Positions 1 to 10,261 of a DNA stretch of 61,837 nucleotides are shown here, one piece after another; position 1 is the stretch's first letter; each line of letters opens with the position of its first letter. The notes below the pieces were generated by a model, which made no database searches, was not told where the DNA came from, and saw only the letters and a list, made by a program, of their open reading frames with translations. Location: NCBI GenBank assembly GCA_027023445.1, contig JALVVK010000015.1, forward strand, positions 1-61,837, written 5' to 3'. The translations under genes were made by a program, and so were the position numbers. The stretch is from Deltaproteobacteria bacterium. GTDB lineage: Bacteria; Desulfobacterota; Dissulfuribacteria; Dissulfuribacterales; JALVPX01.

Positions 1-569
1 GATTTCAAAGGTATGATGACAGCTGTTGCATGTAAATTCATGTATTGGCATGATTAATTCCTCCTGGTACCGATCGGCCGCTTATGGTTGATAATTCCTG
101 CCTGTCCGGTTCGGTGTTCTCCATTCCTGATCCGGCATATAATATGGCCTTGCGGCACAGGTTTCAACCCGGATTTAGGGCAAAAGAGGAGAAATCAATG
201 CCAGGGGTGCGGAGCGGCGCATTGGCAAGAAATCCAGGCTAAACGAAACAGGGGATGGGGGCAATCTTACGCCCCTTCCTCAGCAGGGGAAATCAGGTAA
301 AATTGTCATTGTCAATGCCCGGTTTTGGATGGATCTCAAGGGTAAGGTGGGCGTTGTCCATGCGATCAACCGGGGTAAACATCTGGTAACCAGCCGCTTC
401 GGTGAACGCCTCAACGGCATCCACATTCTCTTCCTGCCTTGATTTTACCTCACAGGCATCATCTGCGAAATTGTGAAATCCGGCCAGCGATGTGGTAAAA
501 GTCTGGGGAAATCACGGGCCTGCCAGGGCCTGACAAGTTAACAGATCATGAAACCAGAGGGCTCAAACC

Positions 570-1391
570 ATGGATAATGGATCAGTGAAACATACCTTTT
601 TTCTTGGAGTAGACATAGGCAATACCCACACGGTCATAGGCCTTTTCAAGGGTGTGGAGCTCCTCAGGACCTGGCGCATACGCACCCGAAAGGATGCCAC
701 GGAGGATGAATTATGGGCACTGTTATCACAGCTCATTCGAGAAGAAAACCTCATTGGGGAACGGATTGAAGATATTGTAATATGCTGTGTTGTTCCTCCT
801 CTTGTCGATCCATGGACAAGGCTTTCCGTTGCTCATTTCGGGCATGAGCCCCTTGTTATCAACTCCAGGACCCCTCTTGACATAAAGATAAAATATGAAA
901 GACCTTACGAACTTGGAGCTGATCGAATCGCCAACGCCATGGCTGCGTTCAGAAGGTACAAAAAGGCGGTTATAGTAGTGGATTATGGTACGGCTATTAC
1001 CTTTGATTGCATATCAACTCATGGAGAATACCTTGGAGGTGCGATCGCGCCGGGAATACAGCTCTCGGCCGAGGCGCTTTTCAAGGGTACTTCCAGGCTG
1101 CCCAGGGTGGACCTTTCCAGGGAACCAGGGGCCGTTATCGCCCAGGATACGGCCAGCGCAATCCAGGTCGGCCTGCTCTACGGATTCTCCGGCCTGACCG
1201 ACCGGATAGTGCGGGCCCTTGCCGAACAGTTTGATGACCGGCCAGAGGTAATAGCGACAGGAGGCCTGTCTTCGGTGATAGTGCCCTACTGCGAAACGGT
1301 AAAAAAGATTATCCCGAATCTGACACTTGAGGGAATAGCTGAAATCTATAAACAATTAACCTTCACGCAAAGTGCTGCTCCGCGCCATTAA
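570..1391 (+). CDS. coaX: Type III pantothenate kinase
   Basis: ORF; N-terminal FLGVDIGNTHTVIGLF, ELGADRIANAMAA, VVDYGTAITFD and GGAIAPG motifs typical of CoaX. Confidence 0.95.
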   Translation: MDNGSVKHTFFLGVDIGNTHTVIGLFKGVELLRTWRIRTRKDATEDELWALLSQLIREENLIGERIEDIVICCVVPPLVDPWTRLSVAHFGHEPLVINSRTPLDIKIKYERPYELGADRIANAMAAFRRYKKAVIVVDYGTAITFDCISTHGEYLGGAIAPGIQLSAEALFKGTSRLPRVDLSREPGAVIAQDTASAIQVGLLYGFSGLTDRIVRALAEQFDDRPEVIATGGLSSVIVPYCETVKKIIPNLTLEGIAEIYKQLTFTQSAAPRH

Positions 1392-1690
1392 GCATGAAAA
1401 TGCTGAATGATAAACCCGGATTATGTACTTCAAGTGTCTGAGAAAATGATTTTGGTCGAATAATTAAAGACTTAGCCGCAATCCAGCCAGACACTTTGTT
1501 CGCCTAAAAGTGCGGTTTCCTCCAGTGTTATATCTCAGGTGTTTGAAGCCACCGGGCGGCATAATCCGGGATAAATGGTAAATTTTAAATTGAGGCAAAC
1601 AAGTTTTTATTAAATTCGGAAAGATATAAATAAGTTAGTGTCTGAATTTAACATTCAGGATTTACCATTTAACATGGTATTTTCAATGTA
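1391..1690 (-). repeat. Repeat A copy interrupted by element B
   Basis: GCATGAAAATGCTGAATGATAAA ... GGCAAACAAGTTTTTATTAAATTCGGAAAGATATAA ... AACATTCAGGATTTACCATTTAACATGGTATTTTCAATG. Confidence 0.75.
1415..1570 (+). mobile_element. MITE-like element B, copy 1 (156 bp)
   Basis: Perfect 11-bp inverted ends CCCGGATTATG/CATAATCCGGG; flanked by direct ATAAA at 1410-1414 and 1571-1575; inserted in repeat A. Confidence 0.75.
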
Positions 1691-1743
1691 TATCCATGGC
1701 TAATCAGAAAATGCATTTTCGGATAGAAATACACCCATCATCT

Positions 1744-2412
1744 TTAACCTTGAGCCTTTAACTTTGAGCTCTGAGCTGTCTGGCAGTCCATGATGGACTC
1801 GATTTTCCTGTTCAGCTCGGACAGGGCGAAAGGTTTGGGGATAAACCCCTTTATGCCATCTCTGACGGCCTGGTCCAGCTGGGAACTTTCAACATATCCG
1901 CTGGCCAGTATGGCCTTGATCCCGGGGTCCATTTCCTTGAGTCTGCGGAAGGCGTCAACCCCGCTCATTCCCGGCATCATGACATCCAGTAACACTATAT
2001 CCACCTGATCCCCGTAGGCGCTGTAATAATCCAGAGCGGCCTGACCACTGGAAACGGCATGGACCTCGTACCCTATGGACTCCAGCATTTCCTTGAGGAG
2101 ATCCCTTATCATGGGCTCGTCATCCACGACAAGTATCTTCACTTTGCCACGCTTCTTCTGGATATCCTTGGTAAAATTAAGAGATTTAAACGATGAATGT
2201 CTATATAAGAAATAATCCCGTTCCAGACAGGAGGGATGATAATTGTTTTCCCTGAATGACAAGTTGCCCTGCGCACTCCCCATTGTCGTTACCCCCGGAA
2301 CCTTACGCGAAAAAAATGTGCGCCATCCGGAAAATATGGCTTTCCCGGGCACACATGAAAGCTTCCCGGATTGGATCCGCAGACAGAAGCGGACGCATCC
2401 AGATTTTCCCAA
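1744..2412 (-). CDS. Response regulator receiver-domain protein (start uncertain; GTG at 2142, VKILVVDDEP, is an alternative)
   Basis: ILVVDDEPMIRDLL, DIVLLDVMMPGMSG, KPF receiver signature; C-terminal tail AQSSKLKAQG is encoded by repeat-D-like DNA. Confidence 0.8.
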   Translation of the reverse strand: MGKSGCVRFCLRIQSGKLSCVPGKAIFSGWRTFFSRKVPGVTTMGSAQGNLSFRENNYHPSCLERDYFLYRHSSFKSLNFTKDIQKKRGKVKILVVDDEPMIRDLLKEMLESIGYEVHAVSSGQAALDYYSAYGDQVDIVLLDVMMPGMSGVDAFRRLKEMDPGIKAILASGYVESSQLDQAVRDGIKGFIPKPFALSELNRKIESIMDCQTAQSSKLKAQG

Positions 2413-2596
2413 AACTTAACTAATGAAATAAATTACAAAAACATGATTTTGGCTGATTTTTAATGAAATTATAGCTTAGAGAACGTCTTTTGGCAACTCT
2501 TTATCGCCATAAGATATAACTGTCTAAAATTGCCTGAAAAAAGAGTTTTCAAACGAAAAAAGCCTGAAAAAACGGAGGGATATGGATCTGAAAAAA

Positions 2597-3904
2597 TTAA
2601 TTGTCAGGGGCCTCCAGGACCTCCAGGAGCGCCTGTGCCTGACGGGTAGCGGCCCCGCGGGAGAGCTCCTTCAGCGCCCTTAAAGCGGCTCGTCCCATTT
2701 TTCCCCGCATGGTCTCATCCTGGAAAATATCACGCACATGTCTGCTGAGATCTGCCCCGTCATTGACAGTGATACCCCCTTCATAGCGCTCCATAAAGGC
2801 CTTTGCCTCTTCAAAGTTGTCCATGTGAGGGCCGAAAAACACCGGACATCCCCAGGCGGCAGGTTCCATGATATTCTGCCCCCCCCTTGGAACCAGGGAT
2901 CCACCCACAAATGCCGCAGTAGCAAGGCCATAGAGATCAAAAAGAGGACCTATGACGTCCACTACGACCACATCGGCGGAACGGGTCTCACCCAGGTCAA
3001 GTTTACTCCAGAGGACATATGAAATCTTTTCTGAACGAAGCCTTTTTTCCAGCTCTGGCACCAGACCAGGATGCCTTGGAACGGCAAAAAACACCATTTT
3101 GGGCCACTGTTTTTGCAGGTCAAGGTAGACCCTTATCACCTGCGACTCCTCTCCTGATCGGAGGCTGCCAGCCACAAAAACCTTTGAGGAAACAGGGATG
3201 TTCAGCCGTTCTCTGAGCGCATCCACCCTGGACGAATTCGGCCTTGTCAAAAGGCCTTCGAATTTGGCATTCCCGGTCACGGATATTCGCTCCTCCGGGG
3301 CGCCAAGGGCCTTGAGGCGTTCGGCATGCACCTCGGAGATGGCGCAAATCCGGCTAAAACCGGACAACAGGGGGGCGACCATTGATTTCAGCCTCATATA
3401 CCTCGGGAAGGATTTTACGGATATCCTTCCATTGAGCAAAACGGTTTTGCTGCCACTCAGGCGCATTGCCTGCAGCAGGTTGGGCCATAATTCCGTCTCA
3501 AGGGAGGCGTATACCCGGGGCTTCAACTGCTGAACCAGATGCTGAACCACCTGTGGAAAATCAAGGGGATAAGGGATAACGGAACAGCGCTCTCCAAGCG
3601 AAGACATAGCACGGGCAAAACCCGCAGGGGTGGTGGATGAAAGCAGGATGCGAAGATGCCGGCCGGGTAGCAGGCAATCCAGCGCCCTTACCATGGCCTC
3701 CGCTACTGACACCTCTCCCACTGATACTGCCTGGAGCCATATATCCTGCGGTCCAAGAGCGACCAGTTCAGGCGGAACATGCCCCAGACGCCCGGCCCAC
3801 ATCCCTTCTCCTTCCCATCTGGACCATGCCTCCAGGAACGGCCTGGCCAGTACATAGACGGCACCTGATAATTTTTCATACGCCTTTAGCATGACTGTCA
3901 CCAA
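2597..3904 (-). CDS. waaA: 3-deoxy-D-manno-octulosonic acid transferase
   Basis: LQAVSVGEV, ETELWPNLL, LNGRIS, GGSLVPRGGQNIMEPAAWG motifs. Confidence 0.92.
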   Translation of the reverse strand: MVTVMLKAYEKLSGAVYVLARPFLEAWSRWEGEGMWAGRLGHVPPELVALGPQDIWLQAVSVGEVSVAEAMVRALDCLLPGRHLRILLSSTTPAGFARAMSSLGERCSVIPYPLDFPQVVQHLVQQLKPRVYASLETELWPNLLQAMRLSGSKTVLLNGRISVKSFPRYMRLKSMVAPLLSGFSRICAISEVHAERLKALGAPEERISVTGNAKFEGLLTRPNSSRVDALRERLNIPVSSKVFVAGSLRSGEESQVIRVYLDLQKQWPKMVFFAVPRHPGLVPELEKRLRSEKISYVLWSKLDLGETRSADVVVVDVIGPLFDLYGLATAAFVGGSLVPRGGQNIMEPAAWGCPVFFGPHMDNFEEAKAFMERYEGGITVNDGADLSRHVRDIFQDETMRGKMGRAALRALKELSRGAATRQAQALLEVLEAPDN

Positions 3905-4664
3905 ATCCCGCGCTTTTCCCCTTGCGATCCTGCCTCAGGGCCTCGTAAAGAAAGACCGTGGCCGCTGCGGAAACATTCAGGGAATCCACCGGCCTGCAGG
4001 AGGGAATCCTGAGCATAATATCACATGTCTGCCTTACAAGCTTCCTGAGCCCCGTACCCTCTGAACCCAAGACCATCACGGAATTTCCGGAGATGTCGGC
4101 ATCCCACAGTGCCTTGTCTGCCCCTGGATGAAGTCCGAAGACCCAGAAGTGACCGTCTTTTAGGATCTTCAAGGCACGAACCAGGTTGGACACGGTACAT
4201 ACCCTGACATGAACCGCAAGACCCGCGGAGGCCTTTATCACAGTACCGTTTACCTGGGCTGATCCCCTTTTTTGAAGCAGAACAAAACCGCCTGGTGCCA
4301 GGGCCGCCACGGAACGCAAAATGGCACCAAGGTTCCTTGGATCCGTAATCTGGTCGCAGGCGACAACGGTCGTCTGTTTTTGGGTTTGTCCTGAGGACAG
4401 GATACTGTTTAAATCCGACTTCCACACCGGAGACACAAGGGCAACCACCCCCTGATGCACTGCCTCCGGGAGGACACTGCCAGCAGGAAACACCTTTACC
4501 CTCGAAATCTCAATCCCTCTGGAGGAAGCCAGATCCAGTAACCTTGCCTGATGGGCCTTTTTGCCAAACGATGGCAGGGCCGATATCCCGTGGACGGAAT
4601 CCGGCCTGGCCTTTAAAAACTCCTCCACTGGATGAGTCCCCCAGATCGGGACTAAATCTTCCAT
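3876..4664 (-). CDS. rlmB: TrmH/SpoU-family RNA 2'-O-methyltransferase (RlmB-like)
   Basis: IWGTHPVEEFL N-terminus, DQITDPRNLGAILRSV, VLGSEGTGL, VDSLNVSAAATVFLYE. Confidence 0.9.
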   Translation of the reverse strand: MEDLVPIWGTHPVEEFLKARPDSVHGISALPSFGKKAHQARLLDLASSRGIEISRVKVFPAGSVLPEAVHQGVVALVSPVWKSDLNSILSSGQTQKQTTVVACDQITDPRNLGAILRSVAALAPGGFVLLQKRGSAQVNGTVIKASAGLAVHVRVCTVSNLVRALKILKDGHFWVFGLHPGADKALWDADISGNSVMVLGSEGTGLRKLVRQTCDIMLRIPSCRPVDSLNVSAAATVFLYEALRQDRKGKSAGFGDSHAKGV

Positions 4665-5245
4665 TTGCTCAAGACCCTCTGCGCCCTCAGCCTCCTGGCC
4701 CTGATTATGGCCTTAAGATCCTCAAGTGCCCGGGGCAGTTCGTCGTTTATTACCACGTAATCATAATCAGGTGCGGACCTGACCTCCAGCCCGGCGTTTT
4801 CCAGCCTGATGCGCAGCCTTTCGGCGTCTTCCGTGCCCCTTGCCCTCAGACGCTCCTCCAGCGCTGCCATGGACGGAGGGAGTATGAAAACAAGAACAGC
4901 TCCGGGAAACCGCTCTCTTACCTGTCTCGCGCCCTGTACATCAATGTCCAGCAGTACATCCCTTCCCGCCTCCAGGCACGAGAAGACCTCCCTGCTGCTT
5001 GTGCCGTAGCAATTTCCGTGCACCGTGGCCCATTCCAGGAATTCACCACGGGAAACCATTTCGTCAAATTTCATCCGGGAGACAAAATGGTAATCCCGCC
5101 CATCCACCTCGTTTTTTCTGGGTGGCCGGGTGGTATGAGACACGGAAAAATCTATATCGGGAACCTCTTTCAGGAGCATTTCGCACAAGGTTGTTTTCCC
5201 GGTACCTGAAGGGGCTGATATGACGAATAAATCTCCCTGAGCCAT
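4652..5245 (-). CDS. gmk: Guanylate kinase
   Basis: ISAPSGTGKTTLCEMLL P-loop; SVSHTTRPPRKNEVDGRDYHFVS. Confidence 0.97.
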   Translation of the reverse strand: MAQGDLFVISAPSGTGKTTLCEMLLKEVPDIDFSVSHTTRPPRKNEVDGRDYHFVSRMKFDEMVSRGEFLEWATVHGNCYGTSSREVFSCLEAGRDVLLDIDVQGARQVRERFPGAVLVFILPPSMAALEERLRARGTEDAERLRIRLENAGLEVRSAPDYDYVVINDELPRALEDLKAIIRARRLRAQRVLSKWKI

Positions 5246-5254
5246 AATATTGTT

Positions 5255-5542
5255 CTAATATTTGGGATCCTTTTCCTCTATCTTGGTCAGAAGGTCAGAG
5301 CTTAATCTTTGGGCAATGGTTTCCGCCTGAATTGCGGACAATATGACGTGGTCGCTGTCCGTAATGATGATTGACCTGGTCCTTCTTCCCTGGGTGGCGT
5401 CAATCAACTTGCTGTTGGTCTTTGCCTCTTCCCTGAGTCTCTTCATGGGTGCGGATGAAGGATTGACTATTGCCACTATCCTGTCAGTCACGATGGAGTT
5501 ACCAAAGCCTATGTTCAGCAATTTGCATTTACAACTCATCAC
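5255..5542 (-). CDS. remA: RemA-like DUF370 family regulator
   Basis: [55 protein letters not shown]. Confidence 0.9.
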   Translation of the reverse strand: MMSCKCKLLNIGFGNSIVTDRIVAIVNPSSAPMKRLREEAKTNSKLIDATQGRRTRSIIITDSDHVILSAIQAETIAQRLSSDLLTKIEEKDPKY

Positions 5543-5706
5543 CCTTTCTCCTGTAATTTGTCAATTTATAAACAAAAAACTTTTCACTAACATGTTGGAA
5601 ACAGCATTGCATCTCTGGTAAACATGCATTGCCACATCCCGGAACACGCAACGCATTATCCGGAAAGTAAGGTCAATTTTATATAAATAAGGGCCGACAG
5701 CAAAAA

Positions 5707-6588
5707 TTAAACCAGATTTTGCACCTGTTCCCGGATCTTTTCCAGTTCGGCCTTAATATCCACCACGATGGAGGATATCTTCGCGTCAGCGGATTTTACT
5801 CCCATTGTGTTTACCTCTCTGAAAATTTCCTGGAGCAGAAAATCGAGTTTTCTTCCGACCAGGCCACTTGATTTTAACAGTGCCCTGAACTGGTTAACAT
5901 GGCTGTCCGCGCGCACCCGTTCCTCGGTAATATCAAGTCGATCTGCAAGAATCGCCGCCTCCTGCGCCACCCTTGCCTGATCCAGGGCCTGGCCTTCAAG
6001 GAGTTTGCCGAGACGCTCAATCAGGGCCTCCTGCGCACGGACCGTGTGCTGGTCCGCGCGTTCCCCCACGCCGGCCAGCATTGCCGAGATGCCTGATATC
6101 CTTTTCATGATATCTGCAGCCAGATTTTCTCCTTCCCTCTCTGACATGGAGTTAGCCATATCCAGCAGCTCATCAAGCGGAGAGCATATCATCCCCCATA
6201 GAACATCCGCGTCCATATCTCTTTCCCTGGGCCGTATCACGTCTTTCAGGTTGGCAAGGACAAAAGGCAGATCAACTTTTCCTGATAAACCCGCATCGCC
6301 TGACAGCTGTTCGCAGGTTCGAATATACGCCTTTGCCAGGCCCACGTCCGGTTCAAAGTCCACCGGCGCCATTTCCCCCAGATCCAGCATGATATTAAGA
6401 TCAATTCTGCCCCTTAACAGCCTGGCCTGAACCGTCTTCCTTATCCGGTCTTCCAGTGGAACCAGCCACCTTGGCACGCGCAGGGAGACATCACAGTATC
6501 TTCCGTTGACCGAACGAAGCTCCATGGAACAGAACCAGCCGTCCCCATATTTCCTGACCGATGCGTAGGTGGTCATACTCCGAGGCAT
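5707..6588 (-). CDS. yicC: YicC family protein (putative endoribonuclease); start set to MPRSMTTYASV
   Basis: SMTTYASV, ELRSVNGRYCDVSLRVPRW, LQEIFREVNTMGVKSAD, VDIKAELEKIREQVQN. Confidence 0.93.
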   Translation of the reverse strand: MPRSMTTYASVRKYGDGWFCSMELRSVNGRYCDVSLRVPRWLVPLEDRIRKTVQARLLRGRIDLNIMLDLGEMAPVDFEPDVGLAKAYIRTCEQLSGDAGLSGKVDLPFVLANLKDVIRPRERDMDADVLWGMICSPLDELLDMANSMSEREGENLAADIMKRISGISAMLAGVGERADQHTVRAQEALIERLGKLLEGQALDQARVAQEAAILADRLDITEERVRADSHVNQFRALLKSSGLVGRKLDFLLQEIFREVNTMGVKSADAKISSIVVDIKAELEKIREQVQNLV

Positions 6589-6776
6589 AAGCAACCCTCC
6601 TGATATTCCGGCTGCTCCTGATACATAAGGAGTCAGGGCAGCGCAAGATTTAACATTTGTCCCGTGGTCGTCCTGCAAATCGGTTCACGACACGTAAGGG
6701 CCGACTATACCGCGGCCGCGGATATTTGCCAGGCAAAAAAACACCTGCGGACAAGCCCGGATTATGCCATGAATTG

Positions 6777-7310
6777 TCATACTTCAGCATTTCTTCGCTG
6801 TGACATGTAGTTATCTCTCATCCGGTTCCAGAGGGAAATGGCTTCACTGGATGCGTAATCCGGATAGGTCCAGGGCAGAGGGTTGAACGATCCTGCGGTA
6901 TATACAAGGGTGAGATCAGCAAAAATTCCCTTTCCAAGATAGATTCTGTGGGTATAATTCTTGCCGCTTGCAAGTACCAGGCGCTCTGCGGTAAGGATTC
7001 CAGGGTCAATATTAACCAGTCTCTTATTCTCTTTGCTCAGTTCAGCCTCGATCTTCAGGGTCTGGTGCTTTACTTCCACCAGTTCACCCTGGTCTATCAG
7101 CCTGGCGCAACCGAAAAAACGCCTTTTCAGGTCAGAACCGAATTCACGTTCATAGTATGTAGTATAGTCAAAGGGCATAAGAGGACCTTTGAAATCACAG
7201 GGACCGTACAGGCCTGTCAGCATTTCAAAAGCCCTGTCGATAATTCCGGATTCCCGGGCAAAAATACTGAAAACAAGCTTTGCTCTGGGAGGGATCTTAG
7301 GGATACTCAT
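6777..7310 (-). CDS. DUF4416 family protein
   Basis: KIPPRAKLVFSIFARESGIIDRA, FDYTTYYEREFGSDLKRRFFG, VNIDPGILTAERLVLASGKNYTHRIYLGKGIFADLTL. Confidence 0.85.
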   Translation of the reverse strand: MSIPKIPPRAKLVFSIFARESGIIDRAFEMLTGLYGPCDFKGPLMPFDYTTYYEREFGSDLKRRFFGCARLIDQGELVEVKHQTLKIEAELSKENKRLVNIDPGILTAERLVLASGKNYTHRIYLGKGIFADLTLVYTAGSFNPLPWTYPDYASSEAISLWNRMRDNYMSQRRNAEV

Positions 7311-7350
7311 GAAAATTACCCCGCCTCCATGATTCGCAGTGAAAAGACAA

Positions 7351-7434
7351 AGGCTCAAAGGTCAAGATCCCAATGGTTAAGGCAAAAAACATCTGTCATC
7401 TTTTCTTTGAGTTTCCCGCCTTGAGCCTTGATCT
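7351..7434. repeat. Repeat D copy 1 (imperfect inverted repeat)
   Basis: AGGCTCAAAGGTCAAGAT...GGCAAAAAACATCTGTCATCTTTTCTTTGAG...TTGAGCCTTGATCTTT. Confidence 0.65.
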
Positions 7435-8430
7435 TTAAAGGTTTTTCCCGCAGGCAACAGATATTTTCTGAACCAACTCATCCAGACTGACCGTCGCGGT
7501 TCCCACCTTGCCCACAGCAATGCCTGCGGCCAGGTTGGCAAGATAGGCGGCCATGGGAAGATCGAGGCCCGCTACCACACCCAGGGCCATGGTCGCGATT
7601 ACGGTATCGCCCGCCCCGGTCACATCGAACACCTCCCTTGCCATGGTGGGAATGGTAAAGATGCTGCCATCTTCACCCCAGAGGGCCATGCCGTGTTTTC
7701 CCCTGGTAATCAGTACCCCCTTCGCGTTGGATGCTACCTTGATCCGATCCGCTATTTCCTGCAGGCCGGCGCCTTCGGCAAGGGAGATCCCTGCCATGGC
7801 TTCCGCTTCTTTTTCATTGGGAGTGACCACGGTAACTCCATTGTAAAGACCAACATTAGATGGTTTTGGATCAACAAGAAGGGGGATGGACCTTGTTTCA
7901 GACACCGAGGTCAGAATCTGCATCAGCCTGGCCGACACGACTCCTTTGGCGTAGTCCGAGACAATAATGCCATCGACGGATTGCGCCACCTTTCCCGCCA
8001 TGACCTCAAGGCTGCGTGATTCCGGCTCTTTCGGCTTCCCGTTTGATTCCCTGTCCACGCGGACAACCTGCTGCCCCCTGGCAATTATCCTGGTCTTTAA
8101 AATGGTGGGGGCATCTTCCAGGCTGATTGTCTGGCAGTCAATTCCCCTGGCCCGCGCCAGATCCTGAAAAGTACGGCCCATGTCGTCCTTTCCAAGAGTG
8201 CCGCACAGCGTGACCTTTACGCCAAGATCCCTGAGATTGTTGGCCACATTGGCCGCGCCCCCGAGAAGCAGGGTTTCGTTATGGACCTCCACCACGGGTA
8301 CCGGTGCCTCGGGAGAGATCCTTGAAACCTCACCCCAGACAAACTGATCCACCATTAGGTCGCCCACAACGAGGATGTGCCTGGAACCGGCGCGCTCAAG
8401 CGCTTCCAGTAACTGCCTGCCATCAACCAT
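7435..8430 (-). CDS. hldE: D-glycero-beta-D-manno-heptose-7-phosphate kinase (kinase domain only)
   Basis: PfkB-type kinase: VVGDLMVDQFVWGEVSRISPEAPVPVVEV, DVTGAGDTVIA; nucleotidyltransferase domain absent. Confidence 0.92.
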   Translation of the reverse strand: MVDGRQLLEALERAGSRHILVVGDLMVDQFVWGEVSRISPEAPVPVVEVHNETLLLGGAANVANNLRDLGVKVTLCGTLGKDDMGRTFQDLARARGIDCQTISLEDAPTILKTRIIARGQQVVRVDRESNGKPKEPESRSLEVMAGKVAQSVDGIIVSDYAKGVVSARLMQILTSVSETRSIPLLVDPKPSNVGLYNGVTVVTPNEKEAEAMAGISLAEGAGLQEIADRIKVASNAKGVLITRGKHGMALWGEDGSIFTIPTMAREVFDVTGAGDTVIATMALGVVAGLDLPMAAYLANLAAGIAVGKVGTATVSLDELVQKISVACGKNL

Positions 8431-8434
8431 ATAA

Positions 8435-8626
8435 TTACCTCTCATCTCCTTCACCAAGGGGCCTGGCTTCCTCAATGAGCATTACCGGGATGCCCTCCCT
8501 TATTTCATAAACAAGGCGGCACCTGTAACAGATCAGGCCGTCATTGGACTGATTGAGTTTCAGCTCTCCCTTGCACTTGGGACAGGCCAGGATATCCAGA
8601 AGTTCCTTACTGACAGGGGTATTCAT
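8435..8626 (-). CDS. Trm112-family zinc-ribbon protein
   Basis: [19 protein letters not shown]...[25 protein letters not shown]. Confidence 0.93.
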   Translation of the reverse strand: MNTPVSKELLDILACPKCKGELKLNQSNDGLICYRCRLVYEIREGIPVMLIEEARPLGEGDER

Positions 8627-8648
8627 AAAATCACTCCTTTGAAAATTC

Positions 8649-9698
8649 TTATTCAAAACCTGCGCTGCGCAGGCACCTTTCCACCTCATGCAGGACCCGC
8701 TCCGGCGTAATCCCGGTCATGCACCTTGGATCAGGGCAATTGCGCATGAAACAGGGACTGCATTCAAGCCCCAGGCGCACAACCCGGTGAATATCCCCGA
8801 ACGGGCCCGTCCTCCACGGAGCCGTAGGCCCGAACAGGGCCACAACCGGCACGTCACAGGCGGCGGCAATGTGCATGGGGCCCGTGTCCGTACTGACCAC
8901 CAGTTTACTCCTCCCGTAAAGAGCGGCCAAGGTCCTGAGGCTGGTTCTCCCCGTAAGGTCCATTACAGGAAGCCTTGCCATGGACTGGATGGCCCGGGCA
9001 AGAGGCCTGTCACCGGGAGCGCCCACGACCACCGGGGTAAGCCCCCAACGGGCACGGCATTCATCCGCCACCCTGGCAAATCCCTCACACGTCCACATCT
9101 TGGTCTTCCACCTGGTGCCCGGTGTGAGCACCATAATGGATTTTGAGGCAATTCCAAGATCTGCAAGAATATTCCGGACTTCCGCGTGGGCCTTATCCCC
9201 TGTCCAGAGGGGAAAGGCCGGTTCGTCCACGTCAACTCCCAGATGCCGGACCAGCCGCAGGTACCTGAGGACCGCGTGCTCATCCCTGTCAAAGGGGGGA
9301 AGTCTTTCGTTCAGAAACAGGGAACTGCCCTCTCTCTGACCGGCAAAGCCTATCTTGCGCCTGGCCCTGCACATGCCAATGAGCAGGCCGCTTTTCAGCA
9401 ACCCCTGAAAATCCAGAGCGATATCGTACGAATCCGCCCGCAGGGCGGAAAAGAAATCATGCGTCTCACGGAAAAGACCAGGCCATGTCCCGGGCCGCAA
9501 AAGCAGGCCCGACCATCTTGAACGGGGGAAAACAAGCAGCCTGTCTATGAGCGGATTCCCCCGCAGGACCTCTGCCGCCGCATCTCCCACAGCCCAGGTA
9601 ATGCGGGCATCCGGCCAGGCGGTACGCAGCGCGTTCAGCGCGGCGAGACATTGCACCACGTCTCCGATGGCGCTGAGTTTGACTATAAGGATCCGCAT
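8649..9698 (-). CDS. Glycosyltransferase family 9, heptosyltransferase I-like
   Basis: [67 protein letters not shown]. Confidence 0.9.
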   Translation of the reverse strand: MRILIVKLSAIGDVVQCLAALNALRTAWPDARITWAVGDAAAEVLRGNPLIDRLLVFPRSRWSGLLLRPGTWPGLFRETHDFFSALRADSYDIALDFQGLLKSGLLIGMCRARRKIGFAGQREGSSLFLNERLPPFDRDEHAVLRYLRLVRHLGVDVDEPAFPLWTGDKAHAEVRNILADLGIASKSIMVLTPGTRWKTKMWTCEGFARVADECRARWGLTPVVVGAPGDRPLARAIQSMARLPVMDLTGRTSLRTLAALYGRSKLVVSTDTGPMHIAAACDVPVVALFGPTAPWRTGPFGDIHRVVRLGLECSPCFMRNCPDPRCMTGITPERVLHEVERCLRSAGFE

Positions 9699-10258
9699 AT
9701 CCAACCGCACGCATCCAGAAGATCAGCCGCTACATATCCCAGCCGTTGCAGCATGTCCTCAGACATGGCTGTCAGGCTCCGTCGCCCGTAACCGGTTTTT
9801 ACCAGCACAGGCACCGAACCGGCGTTTAAGGCAAGCAGCATGTCTCTTTCGCTGTCACCTACCACATATGAAAAGGCAAGATCTATATCCAGGTCCCTGG
9901 CGGCCTTTTCCAACATGCCTGTGGCAGGTTTCCGGCAGGAACAGTCCCTGAGATATCTCCCCTTTCCCTCGGTTGGATGATGGGGGCAGTAATACCATCT
10001 GTCCACCTTTGCCCCGCGGGAATCAAGACGTCTTGTTATCTCCCTGTGAACCTCGGCCACAAAATTCTCGTCAAAAAACCCCCGGGCCACGCCTGACTGG
10101 TTGGTTACCACCACAACCCGGAAACCGTGCTGGTTGAGCAGCCTTATCCCCCTGGCCGCACCCTTGATCAGATCGAGGTCATCCATATTCCTGAGGTATT
10201 CCACCTCCTTTATTATGGTGCCATCCCTGTCCAGGAAAACCGCCCTCTTACCCGCCAT
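9683..10258 (-). CDS. gmhB: D-glycero-beta-D-manno-heptose 1,7-bisphosphate 7-phosphatase
   Basis: HAD motif AVFLDRDGTIIKEVEYL, VTNQSGVARGFF, CPHHP...CSCRKPATGML. Confidence 0.94.
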   Translation of the reverse strand: MAGKRAVFLDRDGTIIKEVEYLRNMDDLDLIKGAARGIRLLNQHGFRVVVVTNQSGVARGFFDENFVAEVHREITRRLDSRGAKVDRWYYCPHHPTEGKGRYLRDCSCRKPATGMLEKAARDLDIDLAFSYVVGDSERDMLLALNAGSVPVLVKTGYGRRSLTAMSEDMLQRLGYVAADLLDACGWICGSL

Positions 10259-10261
10259 CTT

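Noticed and set aside
88-300. 70-aa plus-strand ORF before coaX
   Set aside because: No RBS or family signal; composition looks non-coding.
298-515. Minus-strand open frame FPQTFTTSLAGFHNFADDACEVKSRQEENVDAVEAFTEAAGYQMFTPVDRMDNAHLTLEIHPKPGIDNDNFT
   Set aside because: Reads protein-like but has no ATG start and a stop just upstream; could be a gene remnant but support is insufficient.
4544-5209. 221-aa plus-strand ORF over rlmB/gmk
   Set aside because: Antisense shadow of gmk and rlmB; low-complexity translation.
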